This document shows, in pieces, positions 21,891 to 33,867 of a DNA stretch of 64,000 nt (the first letter of the stretch is position 1; every line of letters begins with the position of its first letter). The notes under the pieces are model-generated. The model was not told the origin of the DNA. It made no database searches and was given only the letters and a program-made list of their open reading frames with translations. The position numbers and the translations under genes are program-made. The DNA is from Pelobates cultripes (taxonomy: Eukaryota > Chordata > Amphibia > Anura > Pelobatidae), in assembly GCA_933207985.1 (NCBI GenBank), contig OW240913.1:105366777-105430776 (forward strand). The letters run 5' to 3'.

Positions 21891-23115
21891 TGGAACCCCT
21901 CCCCCTTCCCTGATTTGGGGATACATCTATAAGCCTGGCATTTACAGGTCATGATGACTTCATCCCCATCCAAAAAATTATTAACTGCAATGACCTTAAG
22001 TCTCTTGGGGAGCTTAGGAGTGACAGAAGCCTCACAGCTTTGTAGAAATTTTGCTACACACAATTGCAACAATTTTACCATACTTTACTGTTCAGATAGT
22101 TGATCCACACGGGTTTGACATGAAATAAGATGATACCTTATTAGGGAGGGCCATACTATGGCCTTTACCAGTACATGTTTAAAAACAGGGACTTTACCTA
22201 TGCAAATGAGGATGGAAAAAGACTCTGGAAACCTTATTTTCAAGTTCAGTGAGCCAAGAATTTATTTCGAAAGCACAAGATGCTTTTAGCTAAAAGTACC
22301 AGGAGGCCAACTACAACTTGCTTTCCCAGAGGTACCACATCCCTGAATCACTCCACAAGATTTATTGCTGGAGTAGTGGAAGGTTTGGATACATATGACA
22401 TCTATGGTGGGACTGCCCACTCAATGAACTATTCTGACAGATTATTAGGGATACCCTCACTGAAATATTTGTATTTTCACATCTAAAACTTCTCTGCTAA
22501 TATCTTAGTATAATAAAGCAATTGTGCGTGATGTATTGAATGCAGGCAGTCACTAGTGTCACTAGTCACTACTGCCTGCCTTGAAGCTCCCTCTAAGCAT
22601 CAATGGTTGTTAAAGGTGGAAGAAATTAATGTTTCTGAAACTTTGATAGCATTGCTATTGAACAGCAGCATGAAGCATTCTGAACAGTGGTCACCTTGGA
22701 ACACATACAGGTCCAGAAGGGATACTTCTCCTTAGGCCCCATGTTACCATGTGGGAATTTGGGAGGAACTTCGATTCGCTATTTCTCCTGCTCCATGTGG
22801 GGACTTTCCAATTGGGTTGTATGGATCTGTTTGTTGAGTGATGTGCATGGGTGGTGTCACTGGAGCATGTTAGCGTTGGAAACTATTCCCTCACAGTCCA
22901 TACTAATGGTATACTATTCACTGATTTACAAGTTGGCACTTCACGTGCCATGGAATGAAGCTGCTGCCTGTTTGCCTAACATAGGTGTAAATTTCTCTTA
23001 CATTACGAGGTCTGCAGCTAAGATTATAATTGTTTTGGCAATGCAGTTATATATTACTTCATATCTTTGTTATGTATCTTTCTGTATATGAAACAGGAAA
23101 AAATAAATAAATAAA
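21891..23115 (+). pseudogene. L1-type LINE ORF2 C-terminus and 3' end, plus strand
   Basis: Broken plus-strand frames read KAQDAFS, EANYNLLS, then ESLHKIY, WWDCPLNE and IRDTLTEIF between about 22260 and 22480. This is the C-terminal region of L1-type ORF2, where a Cys/His knuckle and a WW(D/E)CP motif are usual. An intact-frame equivalent is in the younger copy at 62150-62300. Stops and frameshifts are frequent. The 3' end near 23113 is followed by A-rich sequence (AAATAAATAAATAAAG). Confidence 0.68.
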
Positions 23116-23212
23116 GATTGTCAAAAAAAAGCAAATTGCCATCAATGTAAATAGCTACATCCCAGTAATTATCTTGTATTAAAGTAATCAGTGAGAACAC
23201 TTGCAGTAATAG

Positions 23213-23215
<3 letters not shown>

Positions 23216-23244
<29 letters not shown>

Positions 23245-23372
23245 GCTCCAACATATACCGCAGCACTTTCCAATTATAAAAAAAGGGATATTTGATAGCA
23301 AGTGCTTTACATACAGGATATAACAGAGACAAGATGGGAAGAAGACCTTGCTCAAACAAGCTTATATAATCA
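23216..23372 (-). mobile_element. Retroposon 3' end with (AAT)n tail
   Basis: An (ATA)n run at about 23214-23241 is followed by ATAGCTCCAACATATACCGC and AGCACTTTCCAATTATAAAA, then GACCTTGCTCAAACAAGCTT. I recognise this as a common amphibian retroposon tail (consensus ending in a GCTGCGGAATATGTTGGCGC-type sequence) in reverse orientation. The exact family is uncertain. Confidence 0.55.
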
Positions 23373-24875
23373 TAACTGCTAATATTCCAGAATATTCCAA
23401 GTATTTTACAGTTGCATTTTCTTTCCTACACATGTGGAGTAAATAAAAAATTGTGTTTGTAGAATTGTAAGTATTTTTTCCATAAAAAATTTAACTTTTT
23501 AAAAAAATAAGTTGATGTTTAATGAAATCCACAGTTTTTATTCATAGACAAACTTTTTTTTTTTAAGAGGAAGTCATTTAGTTAATTAAGCTACAAAAAT
23601 TTACATTTCATGATGGAAAAACATGCCAAAAGGAAATAATATTTTCCGCCTTCTTAAAGTTGCATGTTTCACTGTTATTGATATGTTTAAAAATGTATGG
23701 TTTTATGACATTTTGTTTTAGCTTTCTTTGATTAAGAGAGTAAATAGCAATTTCCTATGGCATTTACAACTTCCTAGTTACACTTCCAAAGAGATCACTA
23801 ATTGATTTAAAAATTTAATTTACCTCCTTACCTTTAAATGGATGAGCAGATGTGCATTATAATATGGTTACATTTGCAATTTAGTAAGTAACATACTACA
23901 AAATATGTAGAATAAGGCGAATGTGCTGACTGGCAATGTGCTTAATGAACTAAAATAAATGAATATGGTTAAAAGTTGTTGATCTCTTCCCCATGAAACC
24001 TGTTTGTTAACAAATATTTTTTATCATGTGTTAGAACAGATATTCCAAGTGTTTCTTTTCTATACATGTGGAGTAGATGAAGACTTGTGCTTGTATATCT
24101 TGTACTCATTTATCAGGTGCACCATCTATAATGGGCATAATTTTTTTGTTTAAATTTTACTTAACTCTATATTGGTTTGCTATAAAATATATTTTATTAA
24201 AGCACCTGCTGTTTACGTGTCCATTTGTAAAACAAAAGAAAAAACATGTATATTAGTGGTTTGGACCACTGTAGAAACAGAAAAAAACAGGAATAGTTAT
24301 AAAATGCATGTGCATGTACTGCATATGTAACATTTTACTGATTTGTACACAAACCACTGACCATACTTATTAGATGTTACCTCCATTCTTGGTGGCAACA
24401 GGAAATCTTCAATAACTAAACCTAAGTTTCCATCAGATTTGTACAGAAAGATCAGAATGAGAAACCCTGGTCAATTTTTAAACCTTTCGCCTCCATAAAG
24501 AGGAGTCCAAGTGAATGTAATGTGGGCTCAAATTAAAATGCAGGTTGCACCTACTATATATTCCAGAAAAGTAACATATATTAAATGATAACTGACAATA
24601 TTTTACAAGTACAAAAATCACAAACATCACTAGTTTCCCAGAATATACTCAACACACTTTAAGGGACATATCCAGTTTGAACTCTTTAAGTGTAGGTAGT
24701 ATGCTTTCAATAGTTTTGTAGCACAAGTATATTTGTTCTGTATGGGTTGGATAACTCAGTCCTCTCTCCCCTTAATGTTCATCTGACCTCTAATTTGCTC
24801 AAGTTAGCACTGAGCTCTGAGCAAAATTTAAATTATGCCTCTGATTTCATTAAAAGCCCATTTCAAAAGTTAAGG
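23373..24875. other. Unannotated AT-rich DNA
   Basis: No gene seen. A ~45-bp stretch around 23390-23445 (ATTCCAAGTATTT, ACATGTGGAGTA) reappears diverged near 24042-24090, hinting at an old local duplication. Confidence 0.4.
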
Positions 24876-24885
24876 GGGGGACATG

Positions 24886-27276
24886 GCCTGGCAATTAATG
24901 CAGACAGATGCATGCGCTTAAAGCTCTCCCGAATCATGGCATTCTAAATGTGATTTTTAGCTACAACTGCTCCAAAATACAGTTGAATCGAACACCAGAG
25001 TTACCAATACTCACTTTGCAAATGCATTGTCCAGCAGAGTGGAGAAAAACAAACAAACACAAGGTGACAGACCTTCAAGCAGCCGTGATCTCTTCTCTGT
25101 GGATGCACATCCAAGATGGCACTGAAAACTTACCTTCCTTTCTTTGTGCTCCAAGCAGTCCCTTCTATCTCAGTAACTATCATCAGCAACAGACCTTTTG
25201 GTGCACCAAAAGCTGACTGATCTGAAATTCTCCCTTCAATCGAACTTCTCTAGTATGGCAGAAGACATCAGGACCATGATGTCTTTGTGAGTGACATCAT
25301 GGCCCTGATGTTTTTTGCCATCTTAGAGATATCCAAGCTATTGGGGAGCATGCAGCACACTTAAAGGAGAAAAGTTACATTTATGTATAAAATTGGTCTA
25401 ACTGACACACAAAGCCTTTCTGAGAGGCTCATTTGTTAAATTTGGCAGTTATAAAAAGAAAAAACACTAACAAAAATATTATTCTCTCATTCAGGAGCCT
25501 ACCCATGCTACACATAAAAAGAAAAATAAAGAAATAAATACATTTAAAAATTAAACCATCCTCTGACACACAAGCATGACTCCCCTCTATACAATCCCAG
25601 CTTAAAAAATTGGAACTGACCAGGATGGCGTATATATTGCATAGTCTTAAATGTAAATTCTCTGTACCACACAACTTAAAAAGCCTGGCAATTAATGCAG
25701 ACAGATGCATGCCCTTAAAGCTCTCCCGAATCATGTCATTCTAAGTGTGATTTTTAGCTACAACTGCTCCAAAATACAGTTGAATCGAACACCAGTGTTA
25801 CCAATACTCACTTTGCAAATGCATTGTTCAGCAGAGTGGAGAAAAACAAACAAACACAAGGTGACAGACCTTCAAGCAGCCGTGATCTCTTCTCTGTGGA
25901 TGCACATCCAAGATGGCACTGAAAACTTACCTTCCTTTCTTTGTGCTCCAAGCAGTCCCTTCTATCTCAGTAACTATCATCAGAAACAGACCTTTTGGTG
26001 CACCAAAAGCTGACTGATCTGAAATTCTCCCTTCAGTCGGACTTCTCTAATATGGCAGAAGACATCAGGACCATGATGTCTTTGTGAGTGACATCATGGC
26101 CCTGATGTTTTTTGCCATCTTAGAGATATCCAAGCTATTGGGGAGCATGCAGCACACTTAAAGGAGAAAAGTTATATTTATGTATAAAATTGGTCTAGCT
26201 GGCACACAAAGCCTTTCCGAGAGGCTGATTTGTTAAATTTGGCAGTTATAAAAAGAAAAAACACTAACAAAAATATTCTTCTCTCATTCAGGAGCCTACC
26301 CACGCTACACATAAAAAGAAAAATAAAGAAATAAATACATTTAAAAATTAAACCATCCTCTGACACACAAGCATGACTCCCCTCTATACAATCCCAGCTT
26401 AAAAAATTGGAACTGACCAGGATGGCGTATATATTGCATAGTCTTAAATGTAAATTCTCTGTACTACACAACTTAAAAAGCCTGGCAATTAATGCAGACA
26501 GATGCATGCGCTTAAAGCTCTCCCGAATCATGTCATTCTAAGTGTGATTTTTAGCTACAACTGCTCCAAAATACTGTTGAATCGAACACCAGAGTTACCA
26601 ATACTCACTTTGCAAATGCATTGTTCAGCAGAGTGGAGAAAAACAAACAAACACAAGGTGACAGACCTTCAAGCAGCCGTGATCTCTTCTCTGTGGATGC
26701 ACATCCAAGATGGCACTGAAAACTTACCTTCCTTTCTTTGTGCTCCAAGCAGTCCCTTCTATCTCAGTAACTATCATCAGAAACAGACCTTTTGGTGCAC
26801 CAAAAGCTGACTGATCTGAAATTCTCCAATCAATCGAACTTCTCTAATATGGCAGAAGACATCAGGACCATGATGTCTTTGTGAGTGACATCATGGCCCT
26901 GATGTTTTTTGCCATCTTAGAGATATCCAAGCTATTGGGGAGCATGCAGCACACTTAAAGGAGAAAAGTTATATTTATGTATAAAATTGGTCTAGCTGGC
27001 ACACAAAGCCTTTCCGAGAGGCTGATTTGTTAAATTTGGCAGTTATAAAAAGAAAAAACACTAACAAAAATATTCTTCTCTCATTCAGGAGCCTACCCAC
27101 GCTACACATAAAAAGAAAAATAAAGAAATAAATACATTTAAAAATTAAACCATCCTCTGACACACAAGCATGACTCCCCTCTATACAATCCCAGCTTAAA
27201 AAATTGGAACTGACCAGGATGGCATATATATTGCATAGTCTTAAATGTAAATTCTCTGTACTACACAACTTAAAAA
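24886..27276. repeat. 797-bp unit tandemly triplicated
   Basis: Units run 24886-25682, 25683-26479 and 26480-27276, each starting GCCTGGCAATTAATGCAGAC and exactly 797 bp long. Units 2 and 3 share changes that unit 1 lacks (for example GTTATATTTATG against GTTACATTTATG, and GTCTAGCTGGC against GTCTAACTGAC). This indicates that the third copy arose from the second. Each unit preserves a ~102-codon plus-strand frame and a ~100-codon minus-strand frame, but neither resembles a known protein and they may be incidental. The unit is preceded by GGGGGGACATG, reminiscent of a LINE 5' end. Confidence 0.95.
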
Positions 27277-28329
27277 GCTACAAATCTCCTCCAGGATAGT
27301 CTTCATTCAGTCTCCTATTGATTGGAAACATAGATCCACAAAAAAATGTGAACAAATTATTATAGTTCTCTCTATAACTCCATTAAAGCTTCCTAGTTTG
27401 GACCCCATTGATATTGAATCACTTGCCAAACCCCTAAATATTTATCTATTTATAAAATATTAGGAAGAATATATTGCGATTTCTCTCATTTTCAAGTATG
27501 TCCTGGGCCCACAAACACTGCATTGTTACAATAGGGTCCAATATAATATAAAAAAAAAATACAATATATATAAGACCTGTGAGGGCATCCTATTTTTCCT
27601 TTTATGCTACATACATATATATTTATGTATATAAATGTAACACATGAACACAAATAGTGAAACTTAAACAATCTATTATAATTCTATAATTGTCCCTTTA
27701 AAGATGAACTGTTTCTTTAAGAAAAATACTGGTGACTCTCTTTAAATATGTGGTCTGACATGCCTCAGTGCTCTATAAACTTTGTGCCTTCTTCTGCAAT
27801 GCTGTGTTAACACCACTTTGACTATTTGCTTCTAAGACGCTCTAAACTTCTATTTGACCTCCTGAAATCAACGCAGACGTGCTTTCTGATTACTCTGTAT
27901 GTTTAATCCATTTAACATAAGAACAAAATGGCCCTGCATTTCTCAAAGGACTTTCCCTCCACAGGTTGAGGTCTAAAGCATTACAGTTTCATTTATTTTG
28001 TTGTTATTAAGGTAGTTCCTAATTTAAATTGTTGCCTTTATAATTCTTCTTTTGGAAATACATAATTAAAGCATACTAACCCGATATGTTTCTGCTGGAT
28101 TCCTTTCTGCTCCAGTTTTCACCTGAAATGCAAAACATCCATGTATTACAAGTTCAGTGAAAACAAATCACTACTTAGTTAACATTCCATCGTATCTCTA
28201 GGACATTTAATGACATAACAGATTTACAGCGCCCTCTTGTGTCCCATCGACAATGGAAACTCCACAACTATCACAATCATTTGAATTAATTAAACAATGC
28301 ATTGACCTTATTGCACAATCTGTACATTA
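27277..28329. other. Unannotated AT-rich DNA
   Basis: No gene or RNA recognised. An A-rich run lies near 27549. Confidence 0.4.
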
Positions 28330-29520
28330 ACTTAATTTAAGGCATAACGAATTACAAAACCAAGTTGATTCCTTAGCAGCATCTTGCTCTCAGACTGCTT
28401 TTGAACCAAATGCTTCCTTACCTAACACATTTTCTGAAGACAGACATATATTCAAAAAGTTTTGCATAAATGAATGTTTGCTTTGAAAAGTTTAAAATGA
28501 TTTTACTCCTACAAGGAGATCCTGCAAAGTGGGAGTTGCATTTACTGGAAACTGAACATACTTGTTTATCTAACCTTGAGACCTTTTTACATAAACTTCC
28601 AAACTGTATGAAGACTCACATAAAGCTGATACTGCTGGAAGTAACCTGCATAATTTGATACAATGAAGAAACCATATTGAGGACTATATTACTAAATTTA
28701 GAAGACGGTCTACTGACAACTCATGGTATGAAGCCTCTTTAAGATATCGATATAGGCCTGGGCTATCTGATTCGCTAAGAGATGAATTAGCATTAACAGG
28801 AATCCCAGAATCCTTAAATGATCTAATTAATCTCACAATTCAATTAGAAAGACACCCCTGTGAAATAAAAGCTGAAAGAAATGCTTCTGTTATCAGTAGG
28901 AAACCTTTTCCCTCTTCTCCTAGTAAATGTATTTAACAGTTCCATCAAAACATGAACCTATAACCTACCAAATTATTCTCTTTGACTGATCTAATGCTAA
29001 CAAGGGTCCTATAGCTCACCAAACCATCCCCATAAAAGAAACCACTGAAAATTCACATACTCAATGGCTGACTTTTAATATAGTCCCCTCTTCTATTTTT
29101 GATATTGTTTTGGAACTACATAGTTAAAACTACAACACCCCTCTGTTAATTGGGAAACCCATTCAATCTCTTTTTATTCCAAACATTGTCTTCTTCAACA
29201 TTGTCCTCATACATTCTACTTTAGATATTTGTCTCCAACTATTCCCTCTTTCCCTTTGTATATTCTGAATATCAAGGAATTTTCAGTAACGTTGAAGCAT
29301 CTTAATTACCACCACACCATCTGTATGACTGTCCAGTTAATCTTGTTGAATGATCAAAAATATGTTACGGTCATATTTATCCACTGTCAGAGCATGAATT
29401 ACAAACACTTAAGGAATATTTGGAAAATAATTAAGCAAAAGGTTTTATAAGACATTCCACATCCCCAGAAGGTATATTATTTGTCACAAACAAAGACACA
29501 AACAATCATAATCATACCAC
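28330..29520 (+). pseudogene. Ty3/gypsy retrotransposon gag and start of pol, decayed
   Basis: Plus-strand frames keep gag-like blocks: LPNTFSEDRHIFKKF (about 28418-28465), LLQGDPAKWELHLLE (28510-28556), ITKFRRRSTDNSWYEASLRY (28690-28750) and LRDELALTGIPESLNDLINL (about 28775-28835). A later block around 29230-29510 matches the region just before the pol reverse transcriptase, where the product passes a YPLS-like segment and then RH(S)TSPAG-like residues. Stops and frameshifts occur throughout. No LTRs were found on either side. It is an ancient dead copy. Confidence 0.7.
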
Positions 29521-31565
29521 TCATTGATTACAGTCAACAGAACACAATTAGTATAACAACAGATACCCACGCCCTTTAATATTGAAAACACTTGTATGTG
29601 TATTATAAAACACTTGTCAGTCATTGTGAAAGGGCTTTTTTTCAGATTTTTAACCTGATAATTTTTATCAGGTGCTGGATAAGTTAAAATTGAAGGAGTT
29701 GTGACAGAAAATGAGATCAAGAGTGTAACCATTTTAGTAGTGGGGGAATATGTCCATTATGTAAGACGAATTAAAGTAGAAGGCATCAGAACAGTCAGGG
29801 CTGCTAAAGAAAACCAGCAAAAGAAGTTTATAAATCTATGTGTTTGATTGTTTAAAGAAATAACCATGGTTATTTTAATGAATCTATGTGATTATAAATG
29901 TAAAAAAAAAAAAAAAAAACTACACTAATTGGCATATCTAACCCAAAGAAACAAAATAAAATATATGCTAGTTGATATGTCTAAACCAAAGAAACATCAT
30001 TTCAAGTTTGGTTTTAGTTATTTCATTTCGTCTTGCCACGTTTTTGTTATTTAAGCAACCTAGGCGTATGATAGGAAAGGCAAAGTCTAATCCACTTTTG
30101 CATGACATCTTTCATAAGGAGTTCAGCAGGAAGGGGAGTAATGAAAGACACTATAAAAGTAAGTCAGAGCAAAACCCTCCATTACAAAGGTTAATTATTC
30201 ATTAGGCAACCCATGCTATTGCCTCTGGACTGCTGAATGTGAGGGTCTTGCCAACTTCAAGCATCAATGGGTCATGTAATGTCACTGCAGACACTTGATA
30301 ATACATATTTAGGATAGAGGGGAGACAATTTGAAACACTGCCTATTAAGTACTTCTTGCACTTAAATACTATATAAACACAATATAGCTCAATTTTGTTA
30401 AAATCATCTTTATAGTATAAATCATATTTTTCTAGTTTTCTTTTCTGTTTTACTTTATCTGCCTCAATAATTATATGTTTAGCTTACCTAATACAAGTCA
30501 GCCTCGGTTTTTTGAATGCCCCATTTAAGTCTAACTAAACACAAGAACAGAAATATTTTAGAATATTTTAATATTTATTGGTATATTCCTGTCACATCGT
30601 GAGATCTCTCCCTCTGGTATATATTTTCTTCTCCAAAGCTGATTCTACCTGGAACAGACTAGGCTGCATCCAAAAACGGCTTCATTTTCAGCTTTACAAA
30701 GCATAACTGGAGGGAATATTGCACTTCTAAGATCAAAACTGTGAAAACTGTTGAGGTGCTTGGTTTATGTTTTCAATAATCAAGAAATGCAAGATAAACT
30801 GGAGAAAACCAAGCAATTAAGAGATTTATGAAAATACTTGTTTTTCAATGATCCTAGCAATGGATTTATAAAAGCACAATTCAGAACATAGTCAAAATTC
30901 CCTGCATTTGCGTGACTTGAATCTTTCTGTTAGATTTCTCACACTCATAGCTGTGAATCAACATAAAGAATGTTTAAATCTTTTCATCATTGTCTATGAT
31001 TTCCTATTTTCTTACACTTTCAATATTTGTTGGGGTGCCTTTTTAAAGCATCACTTTCTGATCAGATCTGAAGACAACTGTTACCTCCATTTTAAAAACA
31101 AATACATTAAACACTCCTACATCCTGATGAAACTAAGTTTTGGCATAATCCCATGTTAAACTAAAGAAACACTCCCACTTGAAGCCTGTCTCCATAACAA
31201 CGTTATCTCCGTTAAGTTATTATAGAGGCTGGAGTCACATGGCACTGTATGAACTTAAAATGTTACCATTTTCATTTTTTTTTAACCTCAGAGTTGGTAC
31301 CCTGGTCCCTATCCTCACTGCCTCCTCTGTCCTACCTCTTGCCTTAGTTCATTTCAGGAAGATTTGCCTTGGCCACATGGGCTTTCTAATATTAAAAGTA
31401 TGCATTCATTCAGGGTAGACAATTAGTAGTTTATATAAACAAATACAAAATAGGTGTGGCTAGAATAATGGCGCTTTGTAGTATTAGGTGAAATTATTTG
31501 GTTTAGCTGCTACATGCACTTAGTGGGTACTTCAAGAAACCACTACAATTGTCAAACCAGAGAGA
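29521..31565. other. Unannotated DNA
   Basis: No supported gene. It contains an 18-base A run near 29903-29920. The longer open frames here have no recognisable domain. Confidence 0.4.
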
Positions 31566-31770
31566 AAACAGATTACCAAGTAGTGATAGAAGTGCAGCGC
31601 TAAGTGTAGTGTTATAATAATGCAAATTGTATACTTACCCCTTACAATACACACGGGGTATACATGTAAAATAAACACAGAGAGAAAAATATATAGAGTA
31701 GTATTGTACAGTAACGCTTAATACATTTTAAATTGGTGAGTGAAGAAATAACATTAGTGATAATTTTTTT
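31566..31770. mobile_element. Penelope-type pLTR-like fragment
   Basis: Sequence such as GAAGTGCAGCGCTAAGTGTA and ACTTACCCCTTACAATACAC resembles the segment at 49960-50030 (CTTACCCTTACAATGTAGGG). Both look like Penelope-type ends without the ribozyme part. Confidence 0.35.
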
Positions 31771-32429
31771 TACTTTTTTCAAAATTAGTGTTTCTATTAA
31801 TCAAAAGATACATATTTCATGCTTGTTAATAACCTCTATCCACCTCTTAGTATACTTAGGTATTTCCATGTCCCTGTTGCCTTAGAGGGTCACTCTGTGG
31901 CTGAGGTTTTCATTTTATATTCTGTGGAGTTTAACAGTTTTATATTTGTCTGTATATTACCTTTCTGATTCATACGCTCTAGTGTTTCCTACCCAATTCC
32001 TCTCCTCTTGTGCAACCTTGGATTTGGGGTATCTACCTTCCCAGGAGTGAATATTTTAGGGTGGCAAGTATTTATAGAAAGACAGAAAGTCCCTAGAAAG
32101 GACTGTACGGTGTGGGTAAGGTTACTGAAAAAGGGGGTAACCCTCTAATATTATTTTTTTTAAAACATACAAAAATGTCCTGTGGACCTAAAGTCCAGCG
32201 GACACAAAAGATCTAAATGATAATTATGCAATAAATGTGCAATTTTGTTGGAAATTCGTAAAGACATACAATAGCAAAAAAAAAAAAAAAAAAGGAAAAC
32301 CATTAAAAAAGCCAAAAGTGGCTCTGCAGATAGGTTGGAGCAGAGTGTATGTGCTGGGCTGTGTGGGTTTAGGCTGGAGGGGATGGGAGTAGGAGTCAAA
32401 ACTGCTTCAATTTGGCATCGCTGGGAAAA
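31771..32429. other. Unannotated DNA
   Basis: No supported feature apart from an A run at about 32276-32293. Confidence 0.4.
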
Positions 32430-32565
32430 GAAAAACCCAAATGACACTATTGTTGCCAACTAATTTGACCCTGGTCTGGGATACAGCGAGACAAGGAAGA
32501 ACCCTATTGTATACAACCAATATAAATAATCTGCTTGGAAGTCTTGTATCAGTGAGTATAATAAA

Positions 32566-33830
32566 ATGTATGCCTTGTATGGCAATAAAGCCAGAAAAAC
32601 ACCTGGGCTTATCCAGATACTTGTCGGTAGTCTTCTTTTAGCTTGGGACATGCTAAGATGGGGACACTGCCTGCAAGATGTTGCACAGTCTCAGGTAGGG
32701 AATTTGATGCACAGTGTGTATCGACAGCAAGAGTTGGAGGAAGTCTGGGTGCCATCCTGTGAAGTGGAGGAAATCCTGGATGTGCAGTAAGAAGTGTACT
32801 GGGATGCTGATATACTACACAATGATGACTTATACAGCTCAGTATACCACAAGGAGTATATCCTATATGGATCGGCAGAGCACTTAACTTAAATCAGCTG
32901 TGTAATTTTGATGATACAAGCTGTACCTGTAATAATATAATCTTTACCTCAGAACTGAGCTTCAGAACTGAGTGAGGAATTGCTGTACTGCTATAAAACA
33001 TATTTTTGGATGCTGCATAATAAATGTGGGTTTGGGGATTTTGCAAAGAAAAAAAGAAAGAGAAAAAAGTGAAGGGAAAGAAAACCAAAAAAAAGGGCAA
33101 AGGGAAGAAAAAAAGGAGTGGAAAATGAGGGCAGAGCAGAAGGAAGTGTTGTGATCCCCCCTAAGCCAATGGTGTGTTAGATTCTGTTGCTCTTCATAAT
33201 TCATTTTCTGCACTTTCAGAGTGTAATGGTGTTGTGGAGAGAGGCACTGAGGCTAGTGGTGTTGTGGAGAGAGGCACTGAGACTAGTGGTGTTGTGGAGA
33301 CCGGCTTGGAGACTATGGTGAGGCCTAATAGAAAGCAGTTGTTGTTGGGGGATTCCATTATAAGATGTGTGGAGATGGACAATGGTGGTCTTGTGAGGTG
33401 TCTTCCCGGAGCTACTGCTCACAGAGACAGGAGAAGTATCTGTAATATTGTTAAGCAAGCAAAGCAGGAAGGAGAATTGGATGTACTTGTCCATCTAGGG
33501 ACAAATTACTTGGCTTGCAATGAGGTTTCAGAGGTTAAGGAAGTTTTTAGTGTTTTTGCCAATGATATACGGCAGGTTGCTTCCACACTGTCATTCTCTG
33601 AAGTTCTGCCTGTGCATAACACTCAGAACGACAGGCGGATGCGTATTAGGGACTTTAATTTGTGGCTTGGTGAATGGTGTCGGGAGCAAGGATTTGGCTT
33701 TATTTCTCATGATAGCTCTGTTTGGAATGGAGATAAGCTGTACAAAAAAGATGGTTTGCATCTTTCTCAAAAGGGAACAAATGTTCTCAGTGAGCAGTTC
33801 AGAGGTTTTGCTAGGATGTATTTAAACTAG
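32566..33830 (+). pseudogene. CR1 ORF1: coiled-coil region plus SGNH esterase
   Basis: An upstream frame (32566-32790) gives a Gln/Glu-rich helix-forming stretch (LQDVAQSQVGNLMHSVYRQQ), interrupted by stops before the main frame. The 218-residue frame from 33174 starts with a 10-residue repeat (GVVERGTEAS type, three times, residues 19-48). It then holds an SGNH-hydrolase fold: GDS at 59-61 (nucleophile Ser), HLGTN at 107-111 in the Gly/Asn block, and D193-x-x-H196 near the C-terminus. CR1 ORF1 proteins with such an esterase domain are known and are thought to help retrotransposition. Start choice is uncertain because the true ORF1 probably began further upstream. Confidence 0.78.
33229..33318 (+). 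repeat. 30-bp in-frame tandem repeat in CR1 ORF1
   Basis: Three copies of GGTGTTGTGGAGAGAGGCAC-type units (30 bp each), adding 10 residues per copy. The third copy is partly diverged. Confidence 0.88.
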
Positions 33831-33867
33831 GAGGGGGGGGCAAAAGGGTGATAAAACATCAATCCAA

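Noticed and set aside
22687..23091. 134-residue frame as a possible host protein
   Set aside because: It lies in the 3' part of an L1-type relic and has no recognisable domain; likely chance openness.
24908..26810. Three conserved ~102-codon frames as a gene family
   Set aside because: Their conservation is explained by the 797-bp DNA triplication; no domain, and equally long frames lie on the other strand.
32894..33154. Lys/Glu-rich frame as a separate gene
   Set aside because: A-rich sequence just upstream of CR1 ORF1; more likely part of that element's 5' region.
33194..33494. Minus-strand Ser/Thr-rich frames
   Set aside because: Shadows of the CR1 ORF1 30-bp repeat.
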